Source: Cryptomeria japonica (lineage: Eukaryota > Streptophyta > Pinopsida > Cupressales > Cupressaceae). Taken from it: a stretch of DNA of 64,000 bases. Shown in pieces: positions 46,698 to 58,677 of this stretch (position 1 is the first letter of the stretch; every line of letters starts with the position of its first letter). Position numbers and translations under genes: made by a program. The notes under the pieces were generated by a model. That model did no database searches and was not told the origin of the DNA. It saw only the letters and a program-made list of their open reading frames with translations. The stretch lies in contig NC_081409.1 in NCBI RefSeq assembly GCF_030272615.1, positions 202,102,449-202,166,448 on the forward strand. The letters are read 5' to 3'.

Positions 46698-46702
46698 GTA
46701 AA

Positions 46703-49299
46703 AAAAAGTCAATTGATAATCTAAATGAAATTGTGGAGATGATGTCATCATGTCCTAATTGTGTAGGCAATGTTTGAGATCCTAGTTGTTGCAAAAGATA
46801 AAAACAAGGCCATACGGAGTTATTGTGCTTCCAACACACCTAATTATGATTTTCTGCCATGGAAACTATTGACAATTTTACGTAATCCATATTTTTATTT
46901 GTGACTTATTAAGGAAAATATAATCTATAGTCATATGATTTAAATGAAACTTCAAAGCCTTTAGTGGGAACTAGGTTTTAATATGTTAATCTCAAAATAT
47001 CATTGACTATCAATGGAAGCCAAAGAAATAGAGTAAAACTAATTTGACAGCAATTTGAGACAACATTTGAATCATAAAGCTACACACACTATAATTAAAT
47101 AAAAAATCTAAATATATAGACATCTTCAACCATAGTCATAATCCTGCAAGCACATGTTTGATTCAAAGCATTAATTTTATGTGGTAGGCTTGATTATTTA
47201 TTTGTGAAATTTATTTCTAAAATATGTCAAAATGCCATGTGAAAAGTGAAAATCCATACATCTACTCTAGAACATTCATTTTGAAAATATGAACCACTAA
47301 AACCAATAAAGAATGCACAATCGTACTGAGAGGGGGGTGAATTAGTATAATAACAAATTTTTACTTTTTCAAACTTGATTAGATGTAACAATAGTAGTTT
47401 AGAAATTTTAATCAACCACACATGCAAGATCTAGCAAGTAAGAACACAAAAACACACATGATTTATGTGAAAATGTTGCGAGAGAAAACCACAAGAAAAT
47501 GTTTCTTTTGTATTGAAATTTTCTAAGAAGACATTTTGATTGTTATTATCTTGTGTTTTGTTTGATGATTAATTTTGACACTATTAGCAAGAGTGGGTAC
47601 AAAATTGGGTGACAATCAATCTTGAATTTCATTTTAAAAATTGGATACAAAATGAAATTTGAGATTTGGAGAATTAAATGTATAGACATATTCAACCTTG
47701 TATCTTATTAGTGCTAGCATTGGATGATACCTACTATCATATATGTTGGCATTAATAAAGGAAACATTTCATATATAGTGGTAAAATTAAAATGGGTCAT
47801 AGAGATCTATGTCTCCCTATATTTATCCTAATGGTCACAATATGTTACATAACAAAAGAGAATTTCTCATTAATGAATATTTAGCTCCACCTATATGTTA
47901 AGGGGATGAGCCTATAAGAGACTATGGGATGTTCATATAGTGATATGCAATGATAATCTATAAAACTCTATGAACTTTGACTGTAAAGTAGATTTTGGTA
48001 CTTGAATTTTAATCTTTCCTATTGTTTTCCATTTATAGATTTTTTTCTATTTTATTTCTAAAAGAAAATTTTCTTGAGTGGTTATGAAAACTTGGGGATA
48101 AGAACCTATGGGGATGTTTCTTGAGAGATTATTTAGAGGAGAATTTCATGAGACTTTGATCCTTTTTGGATGTAGCTATGTAGGTAGTTCTTGAGAAGAG
48201 GATGCCTCTATGACCCAAACCCATAGAGGGGGATTTAGGATAAAACTCAAAGGTTTGGATTTGTTCCAATACTTAATTAGTTCTTCCTTTTTAATATGAT
48301 TCATCATGAGGCTAAATTTTTATCAGATGTTTGTGAGCTCTTCCTTTCAATAATATGTCCCCACAATATAGGATTGATCCAATTAAATATATCATGTCAT
48401 TGTCAAGCTTATTTCCTTTGAGGTTTGTGATGTTTGGATTTCCAAAATCTACTCCAGTCTTATATGAACTTTTAGAGTCATTATCTGGTGTAGTCACGGT
48501 TAGGAGGGACCTCAATGAGATCTATCCAGACTGTGTAGCAAGAGTAAACAAAATGAAATCAAGACAAGATGATGGAGGCAATGCAGAACTGAATGAATTA
48601 GATCACGAAAACTGATTACAAATAACTGGTAACATCTTAGTTACAAGATTCAACTCACTAGCCTGTTACATACAATCTCAATTATAAAATCGGTCAACTC
48701 TGGACCTTTAAATCTTAAGATATATCCTATATATTCTCTCTAATGAATTTTGATGCTTAATTAAATTGATTTATATGCTCAAGAGATATCTGTATTGTCC
48801 TAAGAGGTCTCAAATGTTGAAGAACAACATCAAATGTGTAAAACCACCAAGTTGGCCTTCGCCAAAGAGAATAAACCGAAAAACCCAAAGGATAAAGTGC
48901 AGATCAGAGGGAAGGTTGGCCATACACCAAGGAACATTGGAATCAATGAACTAGGGCTTCACAAGCTATGAAAAGGACCTGCATGATTCACCAGTAGAAA
49001 ATAGGTGCAAGCAGTTCCGGTGTTCTAAGCCAAAAAACTGTCTCAGAATCCAAAATTGATAACTTACTGAAAAATTATCCAAATGTGTCGCAGTTTAGGA
49101 ATAAGGAAGATAATCACATTTATAAGAAAAATCCAACTCCATAAGATCTGGTGAGCAAACGCAAAAAAATACAGAAAGAAATGTTGAAACTGCAAAATAG
49201 AAAACAAACTGAAAATATTTTTTTTTTGGTTAATGCAAGATTGCCAAGAACCAGGGATGTTCCTGCATCAGACATCTGGGGTTGTTGAAAAAGTGAGTC
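46703..49299. other. Spacer with a minus-strand Copia LTR remnant
   Basis: Mostly non-coding AT-rich sequence. At about 47320-47480 the minus strand reads GTGGTTTTCTCTCGCAAC followed downstream by a TTCACCCCCCTCTCAGTA-like word, the end region of a Copia LTR. The 86-codon open stretch at 48355-48615 has no recognisable family and I do not call it a gene. The last few hundred bases may be the 3' end or LTR of the chromovirus remnant that follows. Confidence 0.4.
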
Positions 49300-50377
49300 C
49301 CTCACTTTTTTGGGGTCAGAGGGAAATCAAGGTAATCCACCTCTGCCTGAGAAATCCAAGATGAATCTTCAACTAATCTGTCCTTCCACTTCACAAGGTA
49401 CTCCTTGTACTAACTGCTCTGGGTACTATGCTCAATCCTATTGTCAAAATGTCTTCAATCCGATCTGGTTCCTTCTAGGGAAATTGTTTCTCCAAGTCTG
49501 CAACTCTTTCTTCACTGAATTTTGATTCATGATACAGATGTAGATCTACAATATTGAATATAGGTCAACCTTGTGTTTCCAAGCAAGGGCCCATCTATAG
49601 AAAGGCCTACCTACCTATCACCATAATGCCTGCGCTGCTTCTTCTGGACTGGAAAATACTCAAACTATCTGGTAGCTCTACTTCATATGCACTTCTAGAA
49701 TTTAACTTCCTCAAAATCTTGCAACGTCCAAAATTTTTCATCTGTAACTTGTTATAGGTTCCAACTGGAAACCTTTCTTCTCTGAGATACACCATCACTT
49801 GATCACCAACTTCAAATTCCTTATGTCTTTTCTTCTCATCTTCTTTCTCCTTATGCTTGTTGTTCATATCCTCCAAATGTTGTTTAACCTAAATATGTAA
49901 GGTCTTCATGTGATCTGCAAATTCTCTTGCTTCCGCATTCCTCTTGTCTTCATTACTAATATCTCTCAATTTTAATATACCTCTAGGGTGTGCTCCAGTA
50001 ACAATCTCAAAAGGTGTTCTTTCGGTACTCGTGTTCACCAAATTATTGTAGGAAAACTCTGCTTGTGCAAGAATCAAATCCCAACTTTTGGTCTTCTCTC
50101 CAACTAAGCATAACAAATTTCCCAAGCTCTTGTTTACAATCTTTGTTTGTCCATCAGGCTGTGGGTTAAAAGTAGAACTAAATTTCAGATTTGTCTTAAT
50201 CTTCCTCCAAAGTGTTCTCCATAAATAACCAACAAACTTAGTGTCTCTGTCTAAAATTATGTTCTTAGGTAATCCATGTAATCTCACTACTTCCTTGAAA
50301 GATAAGTCATCTATATGTATTGGATCTGATGTCTTCTTACAAGCAAGGATAACTTTAAGAAAGCACCTCTTAGGCAA
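49300..50377 (-). pseudogene. Chromovirus (Ty3/Gypsy) integrase and chromodomain remnant
   Basis: On the minus strand, 50377 downward gives the integrase core: L-P-K-N-I-I-L-D-R-D-T-K-F with Asp kept, and P-Q-P-D-G-Q-T-K-I-V-N-K with Glu changed to Lys. Then come A-E-F-S-Y-N-N and the C-terminal F-E-V-G-D-Q-V-M-V-Y-L-R. Further on, a shifted frame near 49415-49307 reads Y-K-E-Y-L-V-K-W-K-D-R, W-I-S-Q-A-E-V-D-Y-L, a chromodomain. Chromodomains target integration to marked chromatin. RT, protease and gag are absent. The remnant ends abruptly near 50377. Confidence 0.8.
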
Positions 50378-50670
50378 AAGTGTAAAACCCTGGCGAATCA
50401 GGCGTTATTTTTTTTGTAGGGGGAGCTTTTCATATTGATGGAAAATATATATTGTAGGAGGCAAATATTTTTCGTTTAGAGGAACAAATATATAAGTGTA
50501 TGGGCGAAAATTTTCACTTCGAAGGAAAAATTATTTAAGTGTATTGGCAATTTCTTACACCGTTTGAATAAGATTTAATTTTTTGGCTAATGTTTCATTA
50601 TTTATGGAAAAATATATATTTTATTGGCAATTTATTGAATTAATTGTCATTTATAGACAAGGCACAACAC
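50378..50670. other. AT-rich target region
   Basis: About 290 bp of AT-rich sequence without frame or repeat, starting with a sharp change from integrase sequence. It ends with the target duplication ATCAC (50671-50675). Confidence 0.5.
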
Positions 50671-50675
50671 ATCAC

Positions 50676-52188
50676 TATTGGCATATGTGTAGAGTATGAT
50701 GACATGATGATATTGTATGTTGTCACTGATGTCAATATGCTAATGAGTGAACTGGTATATTGAAGTTAAGCAACTGGAAAAGAGAACTGGTATGATGTTT
50801 TGAATCGGTATCTATGCAAAAGGTGAAGTGGTACGATTGTCCAAGTGAACCGGTATGTTGAAATGTGAACTGGTATATGGAATGTTTTCTATCAAGGTTT
50901 AATATGGTATGACTACCAGTTGGTAGTCTCAGCTTCAAGGTTTTCGGTTGAAGTATTCCAAGCCTATGTGAGTCAACCGATGACATCGTGTGAGGAGTTA
51001 GCATTGTAATGGAGATCAGATTGTGTTGCCACGTCAGCTTTGTGCGCGTGAAGGATCTTGCATGAAGGATATTGATCCTATCTACCTCGGGAATGTGCGA
51101 AGTCTCTGCAAACGGTCGATAACATGCGATGGGTTATTGCCTCCAAGAAGCGGTGAAGAACGAACGATGGAGAACGTCTTGAGATCTGTTCAAGACCGTT
51201 GTATTCAAATACAAAGTATTCAATGGTCAGGATTGAACCATCTAAATTGCTCAACCTAAATGTTTAAGTTTTAGGGTTTATGCTACTGACCTATTTGTTT
51301 CCTATAAGGTCGATGTTGTGTTTCATGTTGAGGTTGTTGGCAAATGTTGTGTGTGTATCTAAGTGCAAAGATACGTGATTCTTGCTAGACCAAATAAGAG
51401 AATTGATACCTACAAAGTGTGTATGCAGAAGGAAGGAACTATAGTAGATCTGCATTGGCATTGAGTGCTATTACCAGATCATTGTAATACCTGTTGATCT
51501 TTAACCACTTCAACAATTGGAAAATCCCTTAATAGGGTAGCTTTAACCAGCTTGTTGTAAATCCTTTAACAGGGTGACTCAAAGCCATTGAGTTCTTAAA
51601 ATCCTATAACAAGGTAACCTTTAACAGGGTTTAACCCTTAACCAAGTATTCTAGCCATCCCTTAGCTGGTTGATCCCTAATAGGGTCGGTTCCTAACAGA
51701 ACCTGTTGTAATAGTCTTTAACCGGACTAGGCTCCTAACAGAGTGGACTTCTAAAGAGTTCAAGAACAGCTTGTGGGTATTCATCCCCACCGTGGTTTTT
51801 CCCAGTTGGGTTTCCACGTGAAAAATATGTGTGTCATGTGTGATGCCTTATTCATGTGATGCTTTGTTATTTTCTATCAGGTGGTGAATCATGTTGAACT
51901 AGCAAGTTATTATATTTCAAATGGTAGATTACCTATTTATGTATAACGATAAAGTGGAGATGAGGGTGTAGGTTGTGTGGAAAGCCAAGTGTTTCTGGTT
52001 TATATCTTTCATAGTCTCATTGTGTTTAACCGGTAGTAATCTGATTAGACTGGTGTTAGTGATTGCCAGTCAAGTTTACTGTTTGCAGTCAAACCAGTTC
52101 AGGAAAAGATATTGTGTCTATACTGATTCAACCCCCCCCCCCCTCTCAGTTTTTGGTTTGGTACTCACTGTTCATCATTGAGTTATCA
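50676..52188 (+). mobile_element. 5' LTR of Copia C (1513 bp)
   Basis: Its bounds are the target duplication and PBS. It starts TATTGGCATATG and ends GAGTTATCA. It repeats short ACCGGTAT/AACTGGTAT words in U3 (50745-50885) and carries GGTTTTTCCCAGTTGGG near 51795. Confidence 0.85.
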
Positions 52189-52202
52189 ATTGGTATCAGA
52201 GC
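52189..52202 (+). promoter_or_regulatory. Primer-binding site of Copia C
   Basis: ATTGGTATCAGAGC contains an exact TGGTATCAGAGC (52191-52202), the plant Copia initiator-Met PBS. Confidence 0.9.
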
Positions 52203-52259
52203 GTCCTCCAAGTCCTCAGTGTTGTAAGCTTAACCGCTTGAGGGAAAGATCCTATTCTA

Positions 52260-53618
52260 ATGATGAAGAGGGAAGGTCCAAAGTTCAACAAAGATAACTT
52301 TAAAATATGGAAGAACAGAATGAAGATATACATCAGAAGCATGGGTGCTCAACACCGGAGCTATGTTGAGAATGCTTATGTTATTCCTACTAGTACTCTC
52401 ATCAATGATCAAAAGAGAGAGATCCAAGAGAATGGGCAAGTCATGGAAGCCCTAATCAACAACATATCTGACATTGAGTTTATTGATGTCCAGGATAAAG
52501 ACAATCCCAAAGAAGTATGGGATGCTCTTGAAAATATCGATGGCGGTGATAAGCATGTGAAAAAAGCTAAGGAAGAGAGCTTTAGGGGAAAGTTTGAAGA
52601 CATGTGGATGGTTGAAGGAGAGACCATTCAACAATATGGAATTAGAATCAAAATTGTTGTTGGAGATATCAAGAGTTTAGGAGGCAAAATAGATGATTCT
52701 ACTATAGTTAGCAAAGTCTTGAGATCCCTATTAGCGATCTATGCAATAAGGGTTGCTTCTATTTAGGAGTTGAGGTCTATAGACAAGACTAAGGTATCCC
52801 TAGACTCCATCATTGCAAATTTGATAGCCTATGAGCTAAATAACTATGATGGCAGTATTCAAAAGACTGAATCGGCCTTTAGAGCATCTGCTGCACCACC
52901 TAGAAAAGGAAAAGAAGCAAGCACCAGTGGTGAACCAAGAGAGAGCAGAGAAATGGATGATGAGGAGATCTTGATGGAATTTGAAGCTCTTCTTGCCAAG
53001 AGACTTCCTAAGGGAACCAGTAAATACAGAGGTAAGCTCCCTTTGAAATGCTTTTCTTGTAACCAAATAGAACACATTGTTGTAAACTGTCCTAATGGTG
53101 ATAACAAGGACAAATCGGAAAGGTTCAAGAAATTCAAAGGAGGAAACCAGAGAAACTGTATTGTAGAAGTTGATGAAGGTGTCATAGATGAGGAATCAAA
53201 AGATGAAGAAAATGAAGATATTGTGTTTGTTGCAGTCAAGGAAGATCTGTCAAACAAGAAGGCTCTTGTCTCCCACTTTGATAATTCCAATGAGTGGATT
53301 ATTGATAGTGGTTGTTCTCACCATATGACTGGTGTCCGGAGCAAGTTTCTATCTCTGGAAGAGTATGATGGTGGTGTGGTTCATTTTGGTAATGATGCAC
53401 CATGTATGGTCAAAGGCAGAGGGTCTATCTCTCTGAATGGAAAGAGTAGTGTTGACAATGTGTATTGGGTAGAAGGTCTTAGACACAACCTTTTGAGTGC
53501 TTCCCAGTTGAATGATAGTGGAATCACTCTGGAATTTAAAAATGGAGTGTGCAAAATCAAAGGAAAGAATGGTGAACTGATGGCCACTGGTATGCAGACA
53601 AAAGGTAACCTATTTTAG
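52260..53618 (+). pseudogene. Gag and protease of Copia C
   Basis: One frame from the ATG at 52260 (MMKREGPKFNKDNFKIWKNR) is broken only by the TAG at 52764. Gag has the F-x-x-W-K-N-R-M-K-I-Y-I start and a V-L-R-S-L-L block. An intact zinc knuckle C-F-S-C-N-Q-I-E-H-I-V-V-N-C lies at about 53050. The protease site W-I-I-D-S-G-C-S-H-H-M-T-G is at about 53295. It ends at the TAG at 53616. Confidence 0.85.
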
Positions 53619-54530
53619 CCGAATGCAAATATAAGTACATATCTTATGGCCAAGTTTGATGATAGCTAGATATGGCATAGGAGACTCTGCCATGTAAACT
53701 TTGATAACATTGTGAAGGCCAGTAAGATCAAGGCAGTTAGAGGACTGTCAGTGCTGAGAAAACCAGAAAATCCTCTATGCAGAGAGTGTCAATTGGGGAA
53801 AATGTCTTCCTCAACCTTCAAAGGTAAATCTTTCACTACAGACAATTTACTTGATCTTGTACATACTGATTTGTGTGGTTCTATGAAAACTAGGAGTGTG
53901 CAGGGAGATAGGTATTTTATGATTCTTACATATGATTGCTCAAGAATGATGTGGGTCACATTCTTGAAGGACAAGTCTGAAGCCTTTGGAAAGTTCAAAG
54001 CTTTCAGAGAACTGGTAGAAAAGGAAAGCGGTAGAAGAATCAAATGCCTTATAACTAATCAAGGAGGGGAATTCACTTCTAGTGAATTCAACAAATATTA
54101 TGAAGAAAATGGTATCAAGAGGCAACTGTCAACCCCCTAGACTCCACAGTAGAATAGCTTAGAAGAGAGGAACAACTTGACTGTGGTTGAAGCAGCTAGA
54201 ACTATGTTGATCCAAGGAAATGTTGCTCACACCTTTTGGAGAGAAACGGTGAGCACTGTAGTCTACATAATGAACCGGGTACTCATCAAGAAAGGTAAGG
54301 TTAAGACTCCTTATGAGTATTGGACCGGTAAGACACCAGTGGTAAGCTACTTTAGGGTGTTTGGTAGCAAATGTTATATTAAGAGGAGTGAACATTAGAG
54401 CAAGTTCGATGCAAAATGTGATGAGGGAATATTCCTAGGATATTCCACCAAGAGTAAAGCTCTCAAATGTTTCAACAATAGGACTCAGAGAATTGTTGAA
54501 AGCATCAATGTTAGAGTTGATGAAAAGAAA
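53619..54530 (+). pseudogene. GAG_pre-integrase and integrase of Copia C
   Basis: It continues in the same frame through stops. The zinc site W-H-R-R-L-C-H and C-R-E-C is kept. The first Asp (H-T-D-L-C-G) is intact. The second is changed to Asn (I-T-N-Q-G-G-E-F), and the Glu region reads N-S-L-E-E-R-N after two stops near 54138-54155. The core ends with F-G-S-K-C-Y-I-K and G-I-F-L-G-Y-S. A frameshift follows near 54530. Confidence 0.85.
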
Positions 54531-55525
54531 ACTCTGAGAAACCTGAGGAAATTGGCAATGAACAAGTAGGAGATGAACCAGTAGTAACCTTCTGGGAACC
54601 GGTTGCAAATCAGCCCAGTACCAGTAATTGTGCTCCTACACCGGTGGATGCTGATGCTAATGAAGATGAGGGTGAAGATGAAAAGAAAGAGGAATCTGTT
54701 AATAATATACCTAGGTATGTCAAACTCAATCATGATCCAAAGCAGATCATAGGAGACAAGGATACAAGAATTCTTACAAGAAGAAAGGTCAGAGAAAACT
54801 CATGTATGATCTCTAAATTTGAACCTAAATCATTCAAAGAGGAACATGGAGATGAAGACTAGATCAAGGAAATGGAAGAGGAACTTGATCAAATAGAAAA
54901 TAATGGTACATGGTCTTTGGTACCGAGACCGGAGCATAAAAATGTCAGTGAAACCAAATGGGTCTTCAGAAATAAGCTAAATGAGGATGGCATAATGGTA
55001 AGGAACAAAGCCTAACTAGTGTGTAAAGGATATGCCCAATAAGAAAGAGAAGACTATGGAGAAACCTTTGCTCCAGTAGCAAGATTGGAAGGAGTTCGTA
55101 TATTTCTTGCATATGCAAATTTTAAAGGATTCAAGGTATATCAAATGGATATAAAATCTACATTCTTGAATGGAATAATTGAAGAGGAGGTGTATATAGA
55201 GAAACCAGATGGGTTTGCCCTATCAGAAGATAGTGACATGGTGTGTAGGCTATAGAAAGCCTTGTATGGACTAAAGCAGGCACCTAGAGCATGGTATGAA
55301 TGCTTGCACTCTCATCTTGTAAAGATTGCATTTGAAAGAACAAGTGAAGATAGAAATATCTACTTGAAATTAGAAGGAGATCAGATTCTGATTTGTGAAG
55401 TATTTTTTGGTGACATAATCTTTGGTGGAGATGACAAGATGAGTCATGACTTTGTAGATGAGATGAAGAAGGAATTTGAGATGTCACTCATAGGGGAGAT
55501 TAAGTTCTTCATTGGACTGTAGATT
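54531..55525 (+). pseudogene. Reverse transcriptase of Copia C
   Basis: After an acidic linker (D-A-D-A-N-E-D-E-G-E-D-E) the RT reads N-G-T-W-S-L-V-P-R-P, T-K-W-V-F-R-N-K, V-Y-Q-M-D-I-K-S-T-F-L-N-G and A-L-Y-G-L-K-Q-A-P-R-A-W-Y. The Y-V-D-D box has become F-F-G-D at about 55410, so this copy is catalytically dead even apart from its stops. Confidence 0.85.
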
Positions 55526-55530
55526 CAACA

Positions 55531-56355
55531 ATGAAGGATGAAATCTTTATTACTCAGTCCAAGTATGTCAAAGAGGTGTTGAAGACCTTTGGCATGGAAG
55601 ACAACAAACTAGTTGGTACACCAATGGTGACCAGTTGTAAACTATCAAAAGAGGATGACTCAATATTGGTAAATGAGAAGGAATACCGATCAATGATTGG
55701 TAAGTTGCATTATGTAGTGCATAGCAGACTGGACATTGCACATGCAGTGGGCATTACCGCTCGGTTCCAGAAAAGCCCAAGAGAATTCCACTTGGTAGCA
55801 GTCAAGCAGATTCTTAGATATCTAAAGGGAACTATTGACTATGGATTATGGTATCCATACAATAATGATTTCAACCTAAGAGTGTTCACAAATGCTGATT
55901 GGGCTGGTAATGTGGACGACTGGAAGAGCACAACAGGTGGTGCATTCTTTCTCGGTGGTAGATTGGTCTCATGGATGAGTAAAAAGCAAAGTTGTATCTC
56001 TCAGTCCATAGCAAAAGCAGAGTATGTTGCAGCTTTTATGAACTGCACCCAGACTAGTTGGATGAAGCATGTGTTGAATGGCTTCAAAGTTCCTATATCT
56101 GAACCAATAAGTATATTTTATGACAATACAAGTGCAATTAACATCTCCAAGAATCCGGTTTTACATACTAGAACCAAGCACTTTGAACTTAAGTATCATT
56201 TCTTGAGGGAAAAGGTTCATAATAAAGAGGTGGTATTGGAACATGTTTCCAGTAAGGAGCAGTTAGCAAACATATTCACCAAGCCTCTACCAAAGACTAC
56301 ATTTGCCTATTTGAGAGGTGAATTAGGGGTGTTGCCCCTTCAAGAGGTAAACTAA
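55531..56355 (+). pseudogene. RT end and RNase H of Copia C
   Basis: An open frame of 274 codons holds R-S-M-I-G-K-L-H-Y and A-R-F, and the RNase H residues A-D-W-A-G (about 55900), A-E-Y-V-A (about 56015) and Y-D-N-T-S-A-I (about 56120). The C-terminal H-T-R-T-K-H-F-E-L-K-Y-H-F and N-I-F-T-K-P-L blocks are the normal end of Copia Pol. It starts after a frameshift, so 55531 is not a true start codon. Confidence 0.85.
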
Positions 56356-56599
56356 AGGTTCATGCTCCACATCAGTCAGGTCTAACATTGATATATCTTT
56401 TCAGGATTGATGTGTTGAAGGATGCTACTCCTCAGGGGGAGAAGCATAATGAAACAAGGTAGCTTGTGCCTCCACTTTAGCATTGTTGTCAAAAGGGGAG
56501 AAGATGTGAAGCGGAGAAGATTTCTACAACAATAGGGAGAATTTCGATGCAGAAAGAGAGATATCTTTGTATATTGCCATCAATACCAAAGGGGGAGAT
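56356..56599 (+). promoter_or_regulatory. 3' untranslated region and PPT of Copia C
   Basis: It contains CTCAGGGGGAG and CAAAAGGGGAG tracts before the final AAAGGGGGAGAT that abuts the 3' LTR. Confidence 0.8.
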
Positions 56600-58104
56600 T
56601 ACTGGCATATGTGCAGAGTATGATGACATGATGATATTGTATGTTGTCATTGATGTCAATATACTAAGGAGTGAACCGGTATATTGAAGTTAAGCAACTG
56701 GCAAAGAGAACCGGTATGATATTGTGAACCGGTATTTGTGCAAAAGGTGAAGCAGTATATTTGTCCAAGCAAACCGGTATGTTGAAATGTGAACCGGTAT
56801 ATGGAATGTTTTCTATCAAGGTTTAATATGGTATGACTATTGGTTGGTAGTCTCAACTTCAGGGTTTCCGGTTGAAGTATTCCAAGCCTGTGTGAGTCAA
56901 CCGATGACATCGTGTGATGAGTTAGCATTGTAATGGAGATGATATTGTGTTGCCATGTCAGCTTTGTTCACATGAAGGATCTTGCATGAAGGAGATTGAT
57001 CCTATCTACCTTGGAAATGTGCAAAGTCTTTGCAAACAGTGGAGAACGCGTGATGGGTTATCGCCTCCAAGAAGCGGTGAAGAATGAACGATGGAGAACG
57101 TCTTGAGATCTATTCAAGACCATTGTATTTAAATACAAAGTGTTCAATTGTCAGGATTGAACCGTCTAAATTTCTCAACCTAAATATTTAGGGTTTAGGG
57201 TTTATGCTATCGAACTATCTATTTCCTATAAGGTCGATGTTGTGTTTCATGTTGACGTTGTTGGCAAATGTTGTGTTTATCTAAGTGCAAAGATACATGA
57301 TTCTTGCCAGACCAAATAAGAGAATTGATACCTATAGAGTGTGTATGCAGAAGGAAGGAACTAAAGCGAATCTGCATTGGCATTGAGTGCTATTACCAGA
57401 TCATTGTAATACCTGTTGATCTTTAACCACTTCAACAGTTGGAAAATCCCTTAATAAGGTAGCTTTAACCAGCTTGTTATAAATTCTTTAACAAGGTGAC
57501 TCAAAGCCATTGAGTTCTTAAAATCCTCTAACAAGGTAACCTTTAACAGGGTTTAACCCTTAATTGGGTATTCTAGCCATCCCTTAACCGGGTGATCCCT
57601 AATAGGATTGGTTCCTAACAGAACCTATTGTAACAGTCTTTAACCGGACTAGGTTCCTAACAGAGCGGACTTCTAAAGAGTTCAAGAACATCTTGTGGGT
57701 ATTCATCCCCACCGTGGTTTTTCCTAGTTAGGTTTCCATGTGAAAAATATGTGTGTCATGTGTGATGCCTTATTCATGTGATGCTTTGTTATTTGCTGTC
57801 AGGTGGTGAATCATTTTGAACTAGCAAGTTATTATATTTTAGATGGTAGATTACCTATTTATGTATAAGGATAAAGTGGAAATGAGGGTGTAGGTTGTGT
57901 GGAAATCCAAGTGTCTCCAGTTTATATCTTTCACAATCTCATTGTGTTTAACTGATAGTAATCTGATTAGACCGGTGTTAGTGATTGCCAGTCAAGTTTA
58001 CTATTTGCAGTCAAACTGGTTTAGGAAAAGATATTGTGTCTGTATTAATTCACCCCCCCCTCTCAGTACCAGTTTGGTACTCACTATTCATCATTGAGTT
58101 ATCA
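56600..58104 (+). mobile_element. 3' LTR of Copia C (1505 bp)
   Basis: It starts TACTGGCATATG and ends GAGTTATCA, followed by the target duplication ATCAC. It aligns over its whole length with 50676-52188. Confidence 0.85.
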
Positions 58105-58109
58105 ATCAC

Positions 58110-58677
58110 ATCACATTGAGTCTGGACTTTGCACATGTATCGATAAGCGCAACCTCATTGACACATCACATGTACCTAAAATCTATCAATGATTTTAAAC
58201 TGTTCGATGATTGTAGATCAATGACTGAAGTTTTATTTTGGCCCAAATTTATGAAGAGAACATAGTTCTCCAAAAAGTGCCTAGAATGGAGATTCAATAG
58301 ACACATATCAAGTGTCGCAGTCAATAATATTGGTCATTTAATATATTCCTTGACTAACGGTAATCCACTCTGCCCCCACAACTTCCAATATGGTATTTGG
58401 TACTGGTTTAGAGTTGTTTCTAATTTTGCACACTAGTGCAATTATGGGAAAGATTTGCAGACATATATGGAAGATTTAAAAAAATTTAAAGGAATTAATA
58501 CAGTTAGAGAAGGAATTATTACAATCAAGAGCTTCAACTATTTATAGACGATCTCTTCTTCTTTCATCTTCAATTAGCCTTTGGTAGATAAATCATCGGT
58601 GCTCACACTAGTTAAATTCTGCCTCTAGTTTAGGTCTATAGGCTCAGTAGTATAATTTTGTATTTTGATTTCTCAAG
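58110..58677. other. Spacer, no recognised feature
   Basis: Non-coding sequence to the right of Copia C, presumably the continuation of its target. No repeat or frame stands out. Confidence 0.4.

Larger units (their letters stand above)
50676..58104 (+). mobile_element. Complete but inactive Copia retrotransposon C (7.4 kb)
   Basis: Its two LTRs (50676-52188 and 56600-58104), matching PBS, gag, protease, integrase, RT, RNase H and PPT are all present in canonical Copia order. They are flanked by ATCAC at 50671-50675 and 58105-58109. LTR divergence is about 9-10 % over 200 bp by hand count, mostly transitions. The reading frame has two frameshifts (near 54530 and 55525) and about ten stops. 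It shares its PPT with element Y and, with one change, the outer Copia element, so these are probably one lineage. Confidence 0.9.

Noticed and set aside
48355-48615. 86-codon ORF as a gene
   Set aside because: Protein-like in part, but short, isolated in an AT-rich spacer and without any recognisable motif.
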